Assembly: GCA_025782575.1 (NCBI GenBank)
Contig: JALGYY010000043.1
Location: 229,093 to 293,092 of the forward strand
DNA from: a bacterium
GTDB taxonomy: Bacteria; Orphanbacterota; Orphanbacteria; Orphanbacterales; Orphanbacteraceae
Length of the DNA stretch: 64,000 nucleotides
Direction of reading: 5' to 3'
Under the pieces are notes generated by a model that was given only the letters and a program-made list of their open reading frames with translations, ran no database searches and had not been told where the DNA came from. The translations under genes were made by a program, and so were the position numbers. Below are positions 37,080 to 45,736 of the stretch, one piece after another. How positions within the stretch are numbered: position 1 is the first letter of the stretch; each line of letters begins with the position of its first letter.

Positions 37080-37106
37080 TGGTGGAGGCGGCGGGAATCG
37101 AACCCG
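37080..37106. repeat. distal copy of the tmRNA 3' end (att-like)
   Basis: 27 bp identical to 38335-38361 and then diverging on both sides. Read on the minus strand it gives the T-loop and acceptor half with CCA, but there is no matching tRNA or tmRNA body in front of it. Confidence 0.75.
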
Positions 37107-37628
37107 ATTGAGGCATAATTCTTAACCTGGTGATGGCGCACGGCTTACGTCCTAATTGGTTTGTACAACTGGAGTTTAGACACCTCTCGTTGTCCACGGG
37201 AGTCTACGCCAGTCCACTCCCGTACGCCCCGGTCGTGGAGATATTTTGGAGACGGATTAAAACATCTCTCCAGCGTTGGCCGTGACACTGAACGCCCCGA
37301 TGACGGGGACCCTGGCCCGGTGCTCTCGGGGGACATCTTTGGGGATCACAGGTCACCCATCTCCGACACCACCATACTCACTTCGATGGCAACCGGGTGC
37401 GACAATGCCGCGCACGTCAATACGCAGTTTCCTTACGCTCTGCTTACCGGATTCGCAGCGCTTCTGTAGTTTATAGTGGCGGGCACGACGATGCATCCCG
37501 CGTCGGGTGTCGTGGGGTGGTGGTACTGTTGGCACTGATCGTGGGTCTGACGCGCGGTGGTGAGGTCATCCAGGGAGAGCTACGTGGGGTCGCATCCTGA
37601 ACAGTGCATCCTAACCGGATGATTCCGG
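37107..37628. other. 522-bp region without a recognisable gene
   Basis: Short open frames exist on both strands, but none has a good start signal or a family match. One strong GCCCCG/CGGGG hairpin lies near 37296-37313. It may hold decayed parts of the island. Confidence 0.5.
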
Positions 37629-38009
37629 TCAACGAATCTCGATGTTGTTGCCTTCGGCCGGGTAGTGCGCATGCCACTTGTTGGTCGAACCGGAGTGAGC
37701 GAGATGCATGTGGATCGACTGCACGCCGTTCTTGAGAATTACACTGAATTTGTCCCACGTGACCCCTGGAGAGAGAGCGAATCCCGTGGAGGCTTCAAAG
37801 ACGGCGTAGTTGGGAGGCAAGGAGCTGAATTGGATGGAGTAGTCTTCCAGGGCCATCATGGCTGAGTGCAAGTCGGATTTCATTGACGCGTCGAAGGCGC
37901 GGCTTTTCATGGAGACATAATTCGGAACGGCAATCGCGGCTAGTATCCCGATGATCACGATCACGATCATGAGCTCTATGAGAGTAAAGCCCTGTTCTTG
38001 ATTAGACAT
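37629..38009 (-). CDS. type IV pilin-like prepilin (pseudopilin)
   Basis: 126 residues; GGAG lies 6 nt before the ATG. The N-terminus is a classical prepilin: a short basic-to-neutral leader ending in Gly7, then FTLIELMIVIVIIGILAAIA with Glu at mature position 5 and a continuous hydrophobic helix. Leader cleavage would be done by a prepilin peptidase encoded elsewhere. The C-terminal domain (VPNYVSMKSRAFDASMKSDL, then MALEDYSIQF) is short, as in minor pilins or pseudopilins of type II secretion. No other pilus or secretion gene is present, so it is an orphan. It lies inside the segment bounded by the tmRNA 3'-end repeats. Confidence 0.92.
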   Translation of the reverse strand: MSNQEQGFTLIELMIVIVIIGILAAIAVPNYVSMKSRAFDASMKSDLHSAMMALEDYSIQFSSLPPNYAVFEASTGFALSPGVTWDKFSVILKNGVQSIHMHLAHSGSTNKWHAHYPAEGNNIEIR

Positions 38010-38334
38010 AGTGAGCTCCGGCGGACGTCATCGTAGCGACTATACATGCAGGAAGTATGCCACCCCCAACCTGCCCCTTGGTTGGCTTCCCAAGCGGTCT
38101 CCAGTCACCGGCCCGAATAGGGAGGACAAGAAGTTTGCATCTTGCAAGAGGTAGCGCCTGCCGTCATGCAGAGTACCATTACCCCCGACCGGCCGCCATT
38201 CGGAGCACCTATTGCCGATTCATCGTGGAATTACTCAAGATCTTCGATCTTCGCATCCACGTTGTTTTTCGATAGCTCGAGAGTACTCGGGTCGGCGGCA
38301 GCGGGCGCATTCGCCCGAGAAAAAGCAGACTTAG
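38010..38334. other. 325-bp non-coding region between pilin and tmRNA
   Basis: It should hold the pilin promoter (minus strand) and the tmRNA terminator. I see a CGGGCG/CGCCCG hairpin at 38302-38317, close to the tmRNA 3' end. No gene is evident. Confidence 0.5.
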
Positions 38335-38691
38335 TGGTGGAGGCGGCGGGAATCGAACCCGCGTCCGAGAGTGGTTCAAAACAGGAGTCTACGTGCGTAG
38401 CCAAGTCTATTATTGTGTCGCCTTTATCGGACTCCGGCCGGCAGGATTCCAACAAGGTCTAGCCCTAAAATTTCGCCTCTCCTCTCGGGCCGTGACTTGA
38501 GGCTAGCCTGTATAGTCGTCGCTCGAGTCCGCCCCCTACAGGCGAGGAGTGGTCGAACGCACCGCTTTAATTAAGCGGCGAGTGCCAGATCGTTATTGGC
38601 AGTTGGTTTTTGCCGCCGTTATTACAAGGTCGACGACATCCTCGGCACGCGGCCAGTCCTTACTTCACACCCGTCGAGTCCATTCGCCCCC
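38335..38691 (-). ncRNA. ssrA: transfer-messenger RNA (tmRNA)
   Basis: About 357 nt. The 5' end GGGGGCGAATGGACTCGACG pairs with the 3' CGCCTCC of the acceptor (one G-U), and the 3' end carries the T-arm and encoded CCA. The tag frame (38600 down to 38571) starts with resume codon GCC and reads ANNDLALAA then TAA, close to the usual ...ALAA tags. It rescues stalled ribosomes with SmpB, encoded at 62071-62532. Its last 27 bp are duplicated at 37080. Confidence 0.95.
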
Positions 38692-38733
38692 ATATTGCGA
38701 TGCGTGGTCCCCTGGGTGGGGCCGTTCACTATT

Positions 38734-38762
38734 ATTATCGTTCAAATCGAGGGAAACTGCAA
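38734..38762 (-). promoter_or_regulatory. candidate tmRNA promoter
   Basis: On the minus strand TTGCAG (38762-38757) and GATAAT (38739-38734) are 17 bp apart. Transcription would start near 38727, about 36 nt before the mature tmRNA 5' end. Confidence 0.5.
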
Positions 38763-38785
38763 CCAAAGCGTGGGATAAGAGATTA

Positions 38786-38858
<73 letters not shown>

Positions 38859-38930
38859 CTGAGCCACGCCGGAACGGGCCAGACGAGAAAGATAGCACCA
38901 GGGTCGAAGTTGAGTCAACGGAAAGAGGGG

Positions 38931-40691
38931 TCAGCGGGGCCTGTCTTGAGACTGTTCGATCGCACGCCGGACCTGCCCCAGATGTCGCTCGGCCTCCTCC
39001 CTCGACCCCCTCTCTTCGGGGGCAAAGAGGGGGATCGCCTCTTCGAAGGCCTCGGCCGCATGATCGAGCCGCCCCTGTTTGAAGAGAACCCAGCCGAGAC
39101 TGTCGAGATAGAAGCGCCGCCGCCCCGGCTCACGGGCGATTGCCCCCCGAATGAGCTCTTCCGCCCGATCGAGATTCCGGCCGAGTTCGGCGTACAGGAA
39201 TCCAAGTGCGTTTCGAGTGAGTGGGACATCGGGATTTCTGGTAAAGGACTCTTCGAACGAAAGGACCGCCCGGTCGGGATCACCCTTCCGGTAAAACGTA
39301 TCGCCGCATAGATAATGGTAGTGCCACGACATGTCCCGATTGATGCCGAACCAGGGAAGAAGTGACAGATTGAGTACGATGAAGAAAAGCAGAATCGGAC
39401 TTGCCCGTTCTTTCCACGAAACCGAGTTCCATCGGCGGATCGTTTGAACGATATCGATCGCTCCCGCAGCACCGGCAACCGCGAGAAACGGAAGAAGGGG
39501 CAATCGGAAACGGCCGACCACGAAGAAGAGGATCGGCGGGAGTGCGACAGCCATTCCATAGAGTGCCAGAAGCCGTCCTTCCCGTGTGCGAAGAACTCGA
39601 CGTAAACCGACGGCACCGAGTGCCAGCAACAGCCCGAATCGTAAGGGCGTCAGCTTAAGCGGCAGGCTCACTTCACGAAGAGTATGGAAGTCGATGTTGT
39701 CAGATATTTCGCGGTCATTCAGAAGATAGATGGTTCGCTTGCAAGTGAGCGCAGCCCAACCGGCCGGGTCCCCTGCGATCCAGTTGATTCCTTTCCGAAA
39801 CCAGTAGAATGAGACCTCACTTGGCTTGAGTGACCGGCCGGACTCAGCCGCGGCGATTCGTTCGGCCGCCCGTCTCGCCTCCCCCGGTTCATTCGGGAGT
39901 TCCGGTGCCCGCGCCGACCGTCCGTCCGTCCCTTCATGGTTCCCCATGTAGAAGTTGAGACCCCCATTCGACGAGACGAGGACGAAATCGCCGGCCATCA
40001 TATTCTGGATCGTTACAGGCACGATGGCGATCGCGATCCCGGCGAGGAGCATCCCCGCCCGGCGTGGCATGCGCCCGTATCGAATCAGAAGCAACAGCGC
40101 GAACAGCAGGATCGTCGGCCTTGTGATGGCGGAGAGTCCGAGCAGGAGGCCACCTGTTAGAAACAGTGCGGCCCCGCCTCCCCTCCCCCGCTCTTCGGCG
40201 CAGAGAAGCAGGACGAGCATGGTGCCGTTCAGTAGGAGCACGGTAGAAGCGCTCAGGAGCTCCGCTCCGTAAAAGACGGCAGGCGCGTAAAACGCAACCA
40301 GCATGCCGGCCGCGAGGCTCCCCCCCCGGCCTAGAATGGGCCGGGCGAGCGCACAGACAGCAGGCGCCGTGAGCGAAGAAAGAAGGGCAAGAGCCCAGCG
40401 GGCGGCACCGGCATCCCCCCCGAAAAGCTTCACAAGTGCAGCGAGCACCCATTTAAAAAGGGGCGGCGTGTAATATACCCCGGCGCTCGCGGCATCGCCG
40501 GCAGGGCCACTCCCCCCTCCTGCGATCCGAATCGCCTCATCCCAGTAGACCCGCGCGTCCACCTGGGGAAAGTCAAAGAGCGGCTCTCCCTGAATCGAAA
40601 ACAGGTAGACCATACGGACAGCGAGCGCCGCCACGGTCACAATCAAAAGATCCATCCCTGTCGATTTTGACTGCAATCCGGCGCGCCCCAT
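38931..40691 (-). CDS. GT-C family glycosyltransferase (ArnT/PMT-like) with C-terminal TPRs
   Basis: 586 residues with about ten membrane helices. The first external loop has FPQVDARVYWDEA, with acidic residues as in the catalytic loop of GT39/GT83-type transferases that use polyprenyl-phosphate sugars. The loop after the mid-helices has FYMGNHEGTDG. After the last helix (near residue 455) come two or three TPR units (YRKGDPDRAVLSFEESFTRN, RAEELIRGAIAREPGRRR, GRLDHAAEAFEEAIP) that may dock partners. It would glycosylate a lipid or protein on the outer side of the membrane. The first ATG has only a weak ribosome site, and an in-frame ATG 12 codons later is possible. Confidence 0.88.
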   Translation of the reverse strand: MGRAGLQSKSTGMDLLIVTVAALAVRMVYLFSIQGEPLFDFPQVDARVYWDEAIRIAGGGSGPAGDAASAGVYYTPPLFKWVLAALVKLFGGDAGAARWALALLSSLTAPAVCALARPILGRGGSLAAGMLVAFYAPAVFYGAELLSASTVLLLNGTMLVLLLCAEERGRGGGAALFLTGGLLLGLSAITRPTILLFALLLLIRYGRMPRRAGMLLAGIAIAIVPVTIQNMMAGDFVLVSSNGGLNFYMGNHEGTDGRSARAPELPNEPGEARRAAERIAAAESGRSLKPSEVSFYWFRKGINWIAGDPAGWAALTCKRTIYLLNDREISDNIDFHTLREVSLPLKLTPLRFGLLLALGAVGLRRVLRTREGRLLALYGMAVALPPILFFVVGRFRLPLLPFLAVAGAAGAIDIVQTIRRWNSVSWKERASPILLFFIVLNLSLLPWFGINRDMSWHYHYLCGDTFYRKGDPDRAVLSFEESFTRNPDVPLTRNALGFLYAELGRNLDRAEELIRGAIAREPGRRRFYLDSLGWVLFKQGRLDHAAEAFEEAIPLFAPEERGSREEAERHLGQVRRAIEQSQDRPR

Positions 40692-40734
40692 TCCGTATTA
40701 ATATCTACCCCGACCGTAACAGATGAACGAGCGA

Positions 40735-40763
40735 TTGACACCCATGGGGGCGGTTTGTACCCT
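40735..40763 (+). promoter_or_regulatory. candidate promoter of the nupC-DUF1573-selD operon
   Basis: TTGACA at 40735-40740, 17 bp, then TACCCT at 40758-40763 (a weak -10). AGGAG lies before the TTG start at 40840. Confidence 0.5.
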
Positions 40764-40839
40764 CACAGGGACCGCATGATGGCGGAGTGGCCAGGGCCGC
40801 TCCACTTCCCCACCCGGATACCGGGGCAAGGAGAACCGC

Positions 40840-42108
40840 TTGGGACGCTATGTCGGCATAATCGGTGTTCTGGTGATTCTGGGGATCGCGTGGCTCCTCT
40901 CAACCGACAAAAAGAAGATCGACTATCGGCTCGTCCTGGTCGGTCTCGCCCTCCAGTGGATCTTCGCCCTTCTCATATTGAAAACAGGACCAGGCCAGGT
41001 GGTCTTTACGTTCGCCCGGGTATCAGCGGCGAAAATGCTCAGCTTCACGGACCACGGCGCCGCGTTTCTCTTCAACAATCTCTATCGGGGTGTGCCGGGC
41101 GTTGTGGAAGGGATCGGCGGCCCGGGACCGTACGGCCTGATTGACCTCGCGACGGGAGACCCGGTTCCCATCGGCACGATCTTCGCCCTTCACGTCCTGA
41201 CGACAATCATCTTCTTCTCGTCCCTTATGGGTGTTCTCTATCACCTGGGAATCATGCAAAGAATCGTCAGTGTCTTCGCATGGGTCATGCGGAAGTCACT
41301 TCGAACGAGCGGCGCGGAGACACTCTCCGCATCGGCCAACATTTTTGTCGGTCAGACCGAAGCGCCTCTCGTCATCCGACCTTATGTCGGCAAGATGACA
41401 ATGTCGGAACTCATGGTCGTGATGACAGGTGGATTTGCCACAGTGGCCGGCGGCGTTCTGGCCGCCTATGTCCGTTTCGGAATCGACGCCGGGCATCTGC
41501 TCGCCGCGTCGGTCATGTCCGCTCCCGCTGCGCTTGTGATCGCCAAGATCATGATCCCCGAAACCGGTAAGCCGATCACCATGGACGGCGCTCTGATGTC
41601 CGATGACAAGCCGGCTGCCAACGTGATCGATGCCGCCGCCGCCGGCGCGGGCCAGGGTCTCAAGCTCGCTCTGAACGTGGGCGCCATGTTGCTCGCTTTT
41701 TTAAGCCTCGTGGCCATGCTCGACTTCTTTCTGGGATTCGCCGGCGTCAGTATCAAGCAGATTCTGGGTTATGCATTCGCACCCCTCGCCTGGTGCATGG
41801 GGGTCCCCAAAGAAGATATGCTCGCCGTGGGAAGTATGTTGGGAACCAAAATCTCGATCAATGAGTTCATCGGGTATCTGGAACTAGGCAGTATCAAGGA
41901 CCAACTTCAGGAGCGCTCGGTGATTATTGCGACTTACGCGCTGTGCGGATTCGCCAATCTGGGATCGATCGGCATCCAGATCGGCGGCATATCGGGTATC
42001 GCACCTGAGCGGCGAGGCGATCTTGCCAGAATCGGCTTGAAGGCGATGTTCGCCGGTGCCCTCGCCTCATGGATGACGGCCGCCATTGCAGGGACGCTTC
42101 TATCATGA
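40840..42108 (+). CDS. concentrative nucleoside transporter (NupC/CNT family)
   Basis: 422 residues from TTG with AGGAG 7 nt upstream; about ten membrane helices. Family motifs are clear: FVGQTEAPLVIRPYV, MTGGFATVAGGVLAAYV, and GTKISINEFIGYLEL near the C-terminus. CNT carriers bring nucleosides in with H+ or Na+; the first helices match the bacterial NupC subgroup. It starts a three-gene operon with overlapping stop and start codons (ATGA): a DUF1573 protein and selenophosphate synthetase follow. There is no obvious functional link between nucleoside uptake and selenium use. Confidence 0.93.
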   Translation: MGRYVGIIGVLVILGIAWLLSTDKKKIDYRLVLVGLALQWIFALLILKTGPGQVVFTFARVSAAKMLSFTDHGAAFLFNNLYRGVPGVVEGIGGPGPYGLIDLATGDPVPIGTIFALHVLTTIIFFSSLMGVLYHLGIMQRIVSVFAWVMRKSLRTSGAETLSASANIFVGQTEAPLVIRPYVGKMTMSELMVVMTGGFATVAGGVLAAYVRFGIDAGHLLAASVMSAPAALVIAKIMIPETGKPITMDGALMSDDKPAANVIDAAAAGAGQGLKLALNVGAMLLAFLSLVAMLDFFLGFAGVSIKQILGYAFAPLAWCMGVPKEDMLAVGSMLGTKISINEFIGYLELGSIKDQLQERSVIIATYALCGFANLGSIGIQIGGISGIAPERRGDLARIGLKAMFAGALASWMTAAIAGTLLS

Positions 42109-42824
42109 CGATTTCCCGCCGTCGCCCCACCACGATCGCCATTCTCGCGCTGACCGCTCTCCTCTCTCCGGCACTGACATCGGTTCACGCCGCACCGAGC
42201 CTTGTATTTGACCCGCCCCGCGTCGAGTTGGGCGTGATCGAGGGAGACGATGTCGTCCCCTACTCGATCCGGATTCGAAACGACGGAGACGAAACGCTTA
42301 TCATCGAGAGCGTGAATACCACATGCGGCTGCACGGTAGCCACGCTGGCCGACTCTCTCATCCAGCCCGGCGAATCGGTCGAGGTGAGCGGCACATACGA
42401 TTCGAGAAAAATGACGGGCGAAATCAGGAAGACGATCTTTCTCCGCTCCAACGATGATTCACGAAAGCGCGCGGTGCTCATGATCAAGGCGTTCGTCGTT
42501 CGAGGTGTATCGCTCTCCAAGAAACGAATTCACTTTGCGAGCGTTCGGCCGAAAGAGGAATCGGTCCGTACGATCGAAATACGCTCGGACTCCTCGATTC
42601 CACTCAAAATCGAGAGTGTCTCATTGACTCACGACTATTTTTGTTGGAACATAGAAGAGTTGGAGAGACCGGGAGACTATAAGATCGATATCATTCTCGA
42701 TCCTCCGAAGGGCAACATGGCGCTTAAGGACAGTGTCGTCATTCGGACGAACATCGAAGAGTTTCGCGAATTCTACGTGCCCATTGTGGGCAGAATCAAA
42801 GCACGGGGAAAACGAAAACTATGA
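42105..42824 (+). CDS. secreted DUF1573 protein
   Basis: 239 residues from ATG 42105 (ATGA overlap with the transporter); the longer frame from 42069 lies in that gene. A signal peptide (TIAILALTALLSPALTSVHA) precedes a beta-sandwich with the DUF1573 pattern: VELGVIEGDDVVPYSIRIRN, then TLIIESVNTTCGCTVA and IQPGESVEVSGTYD. A second, weaker repeat covers residues ~130-235 (RIHFASVRPKEES). DUF1573 proteins are common in the FCB group; their function is unknown, and the CGCT cysteines might bind metal. Its stop overlaps the selD start. Confidence 0.88.
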   Translation: MTISRRRPTTIAILALTALLSPALTSVHAAPSLVFDPPRVELGVIEGDDVVPYSIRIRNDGDETLIIESVNTTCGCTVATLADSLIQPGESVEVSGTYDSRKMTGEIRKTIFLRSNDDSRKRAVLMIKAFVVRGVSLSKKRIHFASVRPKEESVRTIEIRSDSSIPLKIESVSLTHDYFCWNIEELERPGDYKIDIILDPPKGNMALKDSVVIRTNIEEFREFYVPIVGRIKARGKRKL

Positions 42825-43882
42825 ACGAACGCGCGGATCAGAGGGAAGAAATCCGACTGACCCAGTTCGCCACAAAAGCGGGCTGAGCGGCCAAGCATCC
42901 CCGCGCGTACCTTCAAGAGGTGCTGGCGGGGCTATCCGGTCCGGCGGGCCGGAATGTGATTGTCGGGAGCGCGACATCGGACGACGCGGGAGTGGTACGC
43001 CTGACCGAGGATATCGCGCTCATACTGACAACGGACTTCTTCACCCCTATCGTTGACGATCCGTTCGACTTCGGCCGGATCGCAGCATCCAATTCGCTGA
43101 GCGATGTTTACGCCATGGGCGGCGAACCACTCTCCGCACTGAACATCGTCGGCTTCCCGGAGAAGACCCTTCCTCGTTGGGTGTTGAAAGAGATTCTACG
43201 TGGCGGCCAGTCCGTAGCGGCGGAAGCGGGAATCGATATTGTGGGTGGCCATACATTGAAAAGCGATGAACCGATTTACGGTCTCGCCGTGACAGGAACG
43301 ATTCATCCCGATCGTGTAATGACGAACGGAGGCGCGAAACCGGGTGATTGTCTCGTTCTCACCAAGCCTCTCGGGAGCGGCCTCGTAACTACCGCCTACA
43401 AGGGAGGTAACGACACGCACAGCTCGATCGGCGAAGCGATCGAGATCATGATTGAACTGAATCGCGCCGCCTGCGAAGCGATGATGGAAACGGGCGCCAA
43501 CGCCTCGACCGACGTCACCGGTTTCGGTCTTCTCGGCCATCTCGTGAACATGCTGGAAGCGAGTCATGTAGGTGCCGAAATCGACATGGCCACGCTTCCT
43601 CTTATTACGGGCGCAGCGGACTATCTGGAAGCCGGCTATGTTTGTGGCGGCTCGATGACCAACTGGAAGCAGCTTCAGGAAAACGTCGCGCCCGATAACC
43701 GGTCCGAAAAAGCGGGCATTCTGCTCTCTGACGCCCAGACATCAGGTGGCCTTCTGATCGCCGTCTCGGAGGAGCGAGAAGAGACGCTCCACCAGGAGCT
43801 CGCGAAGCGTGGCGTTTCGCGTGCCGCCACGATCGGCCGGATCACCGCCGATCGATCGCCCAGAATCACGCTGAATCCATAG
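42821..43882 (+). CDS. selD: selenophosphate synthetase, a selenoprotein (Sec22 from UGA)
   Basis: 353 residues from ATG 42821, which overlaps the DUF1573 stop (ATGA). Codon 22 is TGA (42884-42886) in LTQFATKAG-U-AAKHP, exactly where SelD has its catalytic Cys or Sec (G-C-AAK). The rest is a complete SelD: GSATSDDAGVVRL, SLSDVYAMGG, GGHTLKSDEPIYGLAVTG, STDVTGFGLLGHL and AQTSGGLLIAV. The enzyme makes selenophosphate from selenide and ATP for selenocysteine and selenouridine. A stem-loop suitable as bacterial SECIS follows the UGA. Gene callers that stop at TGA would start this gene at 42920 and lose the active site. tRNA-Sec, SelA and SelB must be elsewhere. Confidence 0.94.
42899..42931 (+). 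promoter_or_regulatory. candidate bacterial SECIS element of selD
   Basis: CCCCGC (42899-42904) pairs with GCGGGG (42926-42931); inside, ACC (42909-42911) pairs with GGT (42919-42921), leaving apical loop TTCAAGA with a G. The loop is about 26-32 nt after the UGA, within the range of bacterial SECIS elements. Confidence 0.6.
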
Positions 43883-43943
43883 AGAAGGTCCTTTTCCCCT
43901 CGTTCCGAACCTCCCGTTCCTGTCACTCCAGCCGACCGAATTG

Positions 43944-43952
43944 TGTTATAAT
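43944..43952 (+). promoter_or_regulatory. extended -10 promoter
   Basis: TG-T-TATAAT, a perfect extended -10. Transcription would start near 43959, which rules out the first in-frame start at 43941 for the phosphatase gene. Confidence 0.6.
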
Positions 43953-44024
43953 TACAGGAATAGAACACGTTCCGGTAAATTGCTTCCGAAGCCCCGCGGA
44001 AGCTGTCTCTCCGAATCACAACGA

Positions 44025-45701
44025 ATGAGGAAACTGAGCACTCCAATGGTACGAGCATCGATCGGGCGAGACCCGGAGACGGCGACATTCAGAGGACTCG
44101 GATTGTCCCTGATGCTCGCGCTGGTCATGATCACTTGGATGTTACTCTGGCCCGGCGCCGTCAGCGGATCGAGTTCCCGCAATGCCGCGCTGATCACACG
44201 GGAACCGTTTCTTCAGACGAGCACGTCGACGAGTATCATCGTCCGGTGGCGAACGAATGTCCTGACAACGAGCCGGGTTCGCTACGGCAATGTTCTCGGA
44301 GTCTATGGCTCATCTGCCATTGACACCACTCTGACGACGGAGCACGAGATCGTCGTAGACGGACTCAGCCCAGGCTCTCTCTACTACTACGTCGTAGGGA
44401 CGGCCGACACCGATCTTACAGGGGGCGGACCGACGTACTATTTTCGAACCCACCCTTCGCCGGGGGCTGAAGTTCCCGTTCGCGTCTGGATCCTGGGCGA
44501 TTCCGGAACCGCCGACAGTAACGCTGTCGCAGTCCGCGATGCCTATTCACTCTATCCCGGCGCCGATAGTACCGATGTCTGGCTGACGCTCGGAGACAAT
44601 GCCTACTTAGATGGATTCGACATCGAATACCGGTTGGCGCTCTTCGACATGTATCCGGCGTTTCTCCGAAACACAACTCTCTGGCCCGCCCAGGGAAACC
44701 ACGACCGGCCGCATGCACCTAACCCCGATTACTTCAGCATTTTCTCGCTCCCCATGGCCGGAGAGGCGGGCGGGATCCCGTCGGGAAGTGAGGCGTACTA
44801 CTCTTTCGATTATGCAAACGTACACTTTATCTGCCTCGGCACATACCTGACGGACATGAATCCCGGAGGGCCGATGCTCACCTGGCTCGTCGCCGATCTC
44901 GCGGCCACCGGCCAGGAGTGGACCATCGCTTACTGGCATCATCCGCCATACTCCCGGGGATCTCACGATTCAGATATTGACTGGGCAATGAAGAAGATCA
45001 GGGAGAATGCCCTCTCGATCCTGGAATCCCGGGGGGTTGACCTCGTTCTGGGCGGACACAGTCACTCCTACGAGCGATCCTTCCTGCTGAACGGCCACTA
45101 CGATCTCTCCTCGACGCTCGCTGACAGCATGAAGATCGATCCGGGGAACGGCGCGATCGACGGGGACGGGGCCTACCTGAAACTTCCCGGCGCGAAGGGA
45201 ACGGTTTACGCCGTCTGTGGAAGTTCAGGATGGACCGGCGGGGGCCCCCTCGATCACCCGGTCATGGTCACTTCACTCAATGTTCTGGGATCGATGGTGC
45301 TCGATATCTTCGGGGATGAACTGACCGGACGGTTCATCGATGACCTGGGCGTGGTACGAGACAGCTTCACGATTTCCAAGAGTCTCGTGACGGACGTCTC
45401 CGGCCCGGCGAGTGTAACTCTGACCACCTCGGACCCCTTGCTCTGTTTCCCGAATCCATTTTCTACGTCGACGAAGATCAACTTCAGCGCCTTGCCATCG
45501 TCTCCTGTTCAGCTGACGGTCTACGACATTCGGGGACGAATCGTACGGCACCTTCTGAACGGAGTTCCGGGAAGAGCTTCCCACTCTATTATCTGGGACG
45601 GTATGAACGAGGAGAGACGACCGGTGACCAGCGGAGTTTACTTTATCGTTGTCCGCGAACCAGGCAGGGAACGATCGATTCGGCTTAACGTATTACATTA
45701 A
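44025..45701 (+). CDS. exported purple acid phosphatase-like metallophosphoesterase with sorting domain
   Basis: About 558 residues from ATG 44025; ATG 44046 is an alternative, and neither has a clear Shine-Dalgarno. A signal helix (SLMLALVMITWMLLWPGAVS) is followed by a fibronectin-like domain (TREPFLQTSTSTSIIVRW, then LSPGSLYYYVVG), as in purple acid phosphatases. The metal motifs are WILGDSGT, LTLGDNAY, GNHDRP, YWHHPPYS and LVLGGHSHSYER. The C-terminus is the FlgD-like domain (FPNPFSTSTKINFSAL, GRIVRHLL, IWDGMNEE, TSGVYFIVV), slightly more divergent than the others and lacking the final Lys/Arg. It probably hydrolyses phosphate esters outside the cell, supplying phosphate. Confidence 0.9.
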   Translation: MRKLSTPMVRASIGRDPETATFRGLGLSLMLALVMITWMLLWPGAVSGSSSRNAALITREPFLQTSTSTSIIVRWRTNVLTTSRVRYGNVLGVYGSSAIDTTLTTEHEIVVDGLSPGSLYYYVVGTADTDLTGGGPTYYFRTHPSPGAEVPVRVWILGDSGTADSNAVAVRDAYSLYPGADSTDVWLTLGDNAYLDGFDIEYRLALFDMYPAFLRNTTLWPAQGNHDRPHAPNPDYFSIFSLPMAGEAGGIPSGSEAYYSFDYANVHFICLGTYLTDMNPGGPMLTWLVADLAATGQEWTIAYWHHPPYSRGSHDSDIDWAMKKIRENALSILESRGVDLVLGGHSHSYERSFLLNGHYDLSSTLADSMKIDPGNGAIDGDGAYLKLPGAKGTVYAVCGSSGWTGGGPLDHPVMVTSLNVLGSMVLDIFGDELTGRFIDDLGVVRDSFTISKSLVTDVSGPASVTLTTSDPLLCFPNPFSTSTKINFSALPSSPVQLTVYDIRGRIVRHLLNGVPGRASHSIIWDGMNEERRPVTSGVYFIVVREPGRERSIRLNVLH

Positions 45702-45736
45702 AAGTATCACGTTGAAATTCCGCATGAGACAGCTCC

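Larger units (their letters stand above)
37080..38361. mobile_element. segment bounded by duplicated tmRNA 3' end (candidate integrated island or remnant)
   Basis: Positions 37080-37106 repeat exactly the 27 bp at 38335-38361, the T-arm and 3' acceptor of tmRNA including CCA. A 3'-end copy of an intact tmRNA at a distance is the usual trace of integration into the gene. The 1.2 kb between contains one intact gene, a pseudopilin, and no integrase or other recombinase, so the element would be a remnant or satellite. Confidence 0.55.

Noticed and set aside
36890-37141. N-terminal extension of the coiled-coil gene
   Set aside because: The extension runs through the tmRNA-derived repeat; ATG 36889 has its own AGGAGA.
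37080-37200. A second tRNA or tmRNA gene at the repeat
   Set aside because: Only the T-arm and acceptor half with CCA match; there is no 5' acceptor partner, D-arm or anticodon arm in front of it.
39934-40452. 172-codon minus-strand frame
   Set aside because: It overlaps the glycosyltransferase gene in another frame; it is Arg-rich and Cys-rich, as expected for a shadow.
42920-43882. SelD as a normal gene starting at 42920
   Set aside because: This start removes the ATP/selenide active-site segment; the ATG at 42821 overlaps the upstream stop, and the TGA lies at the known Sec position.
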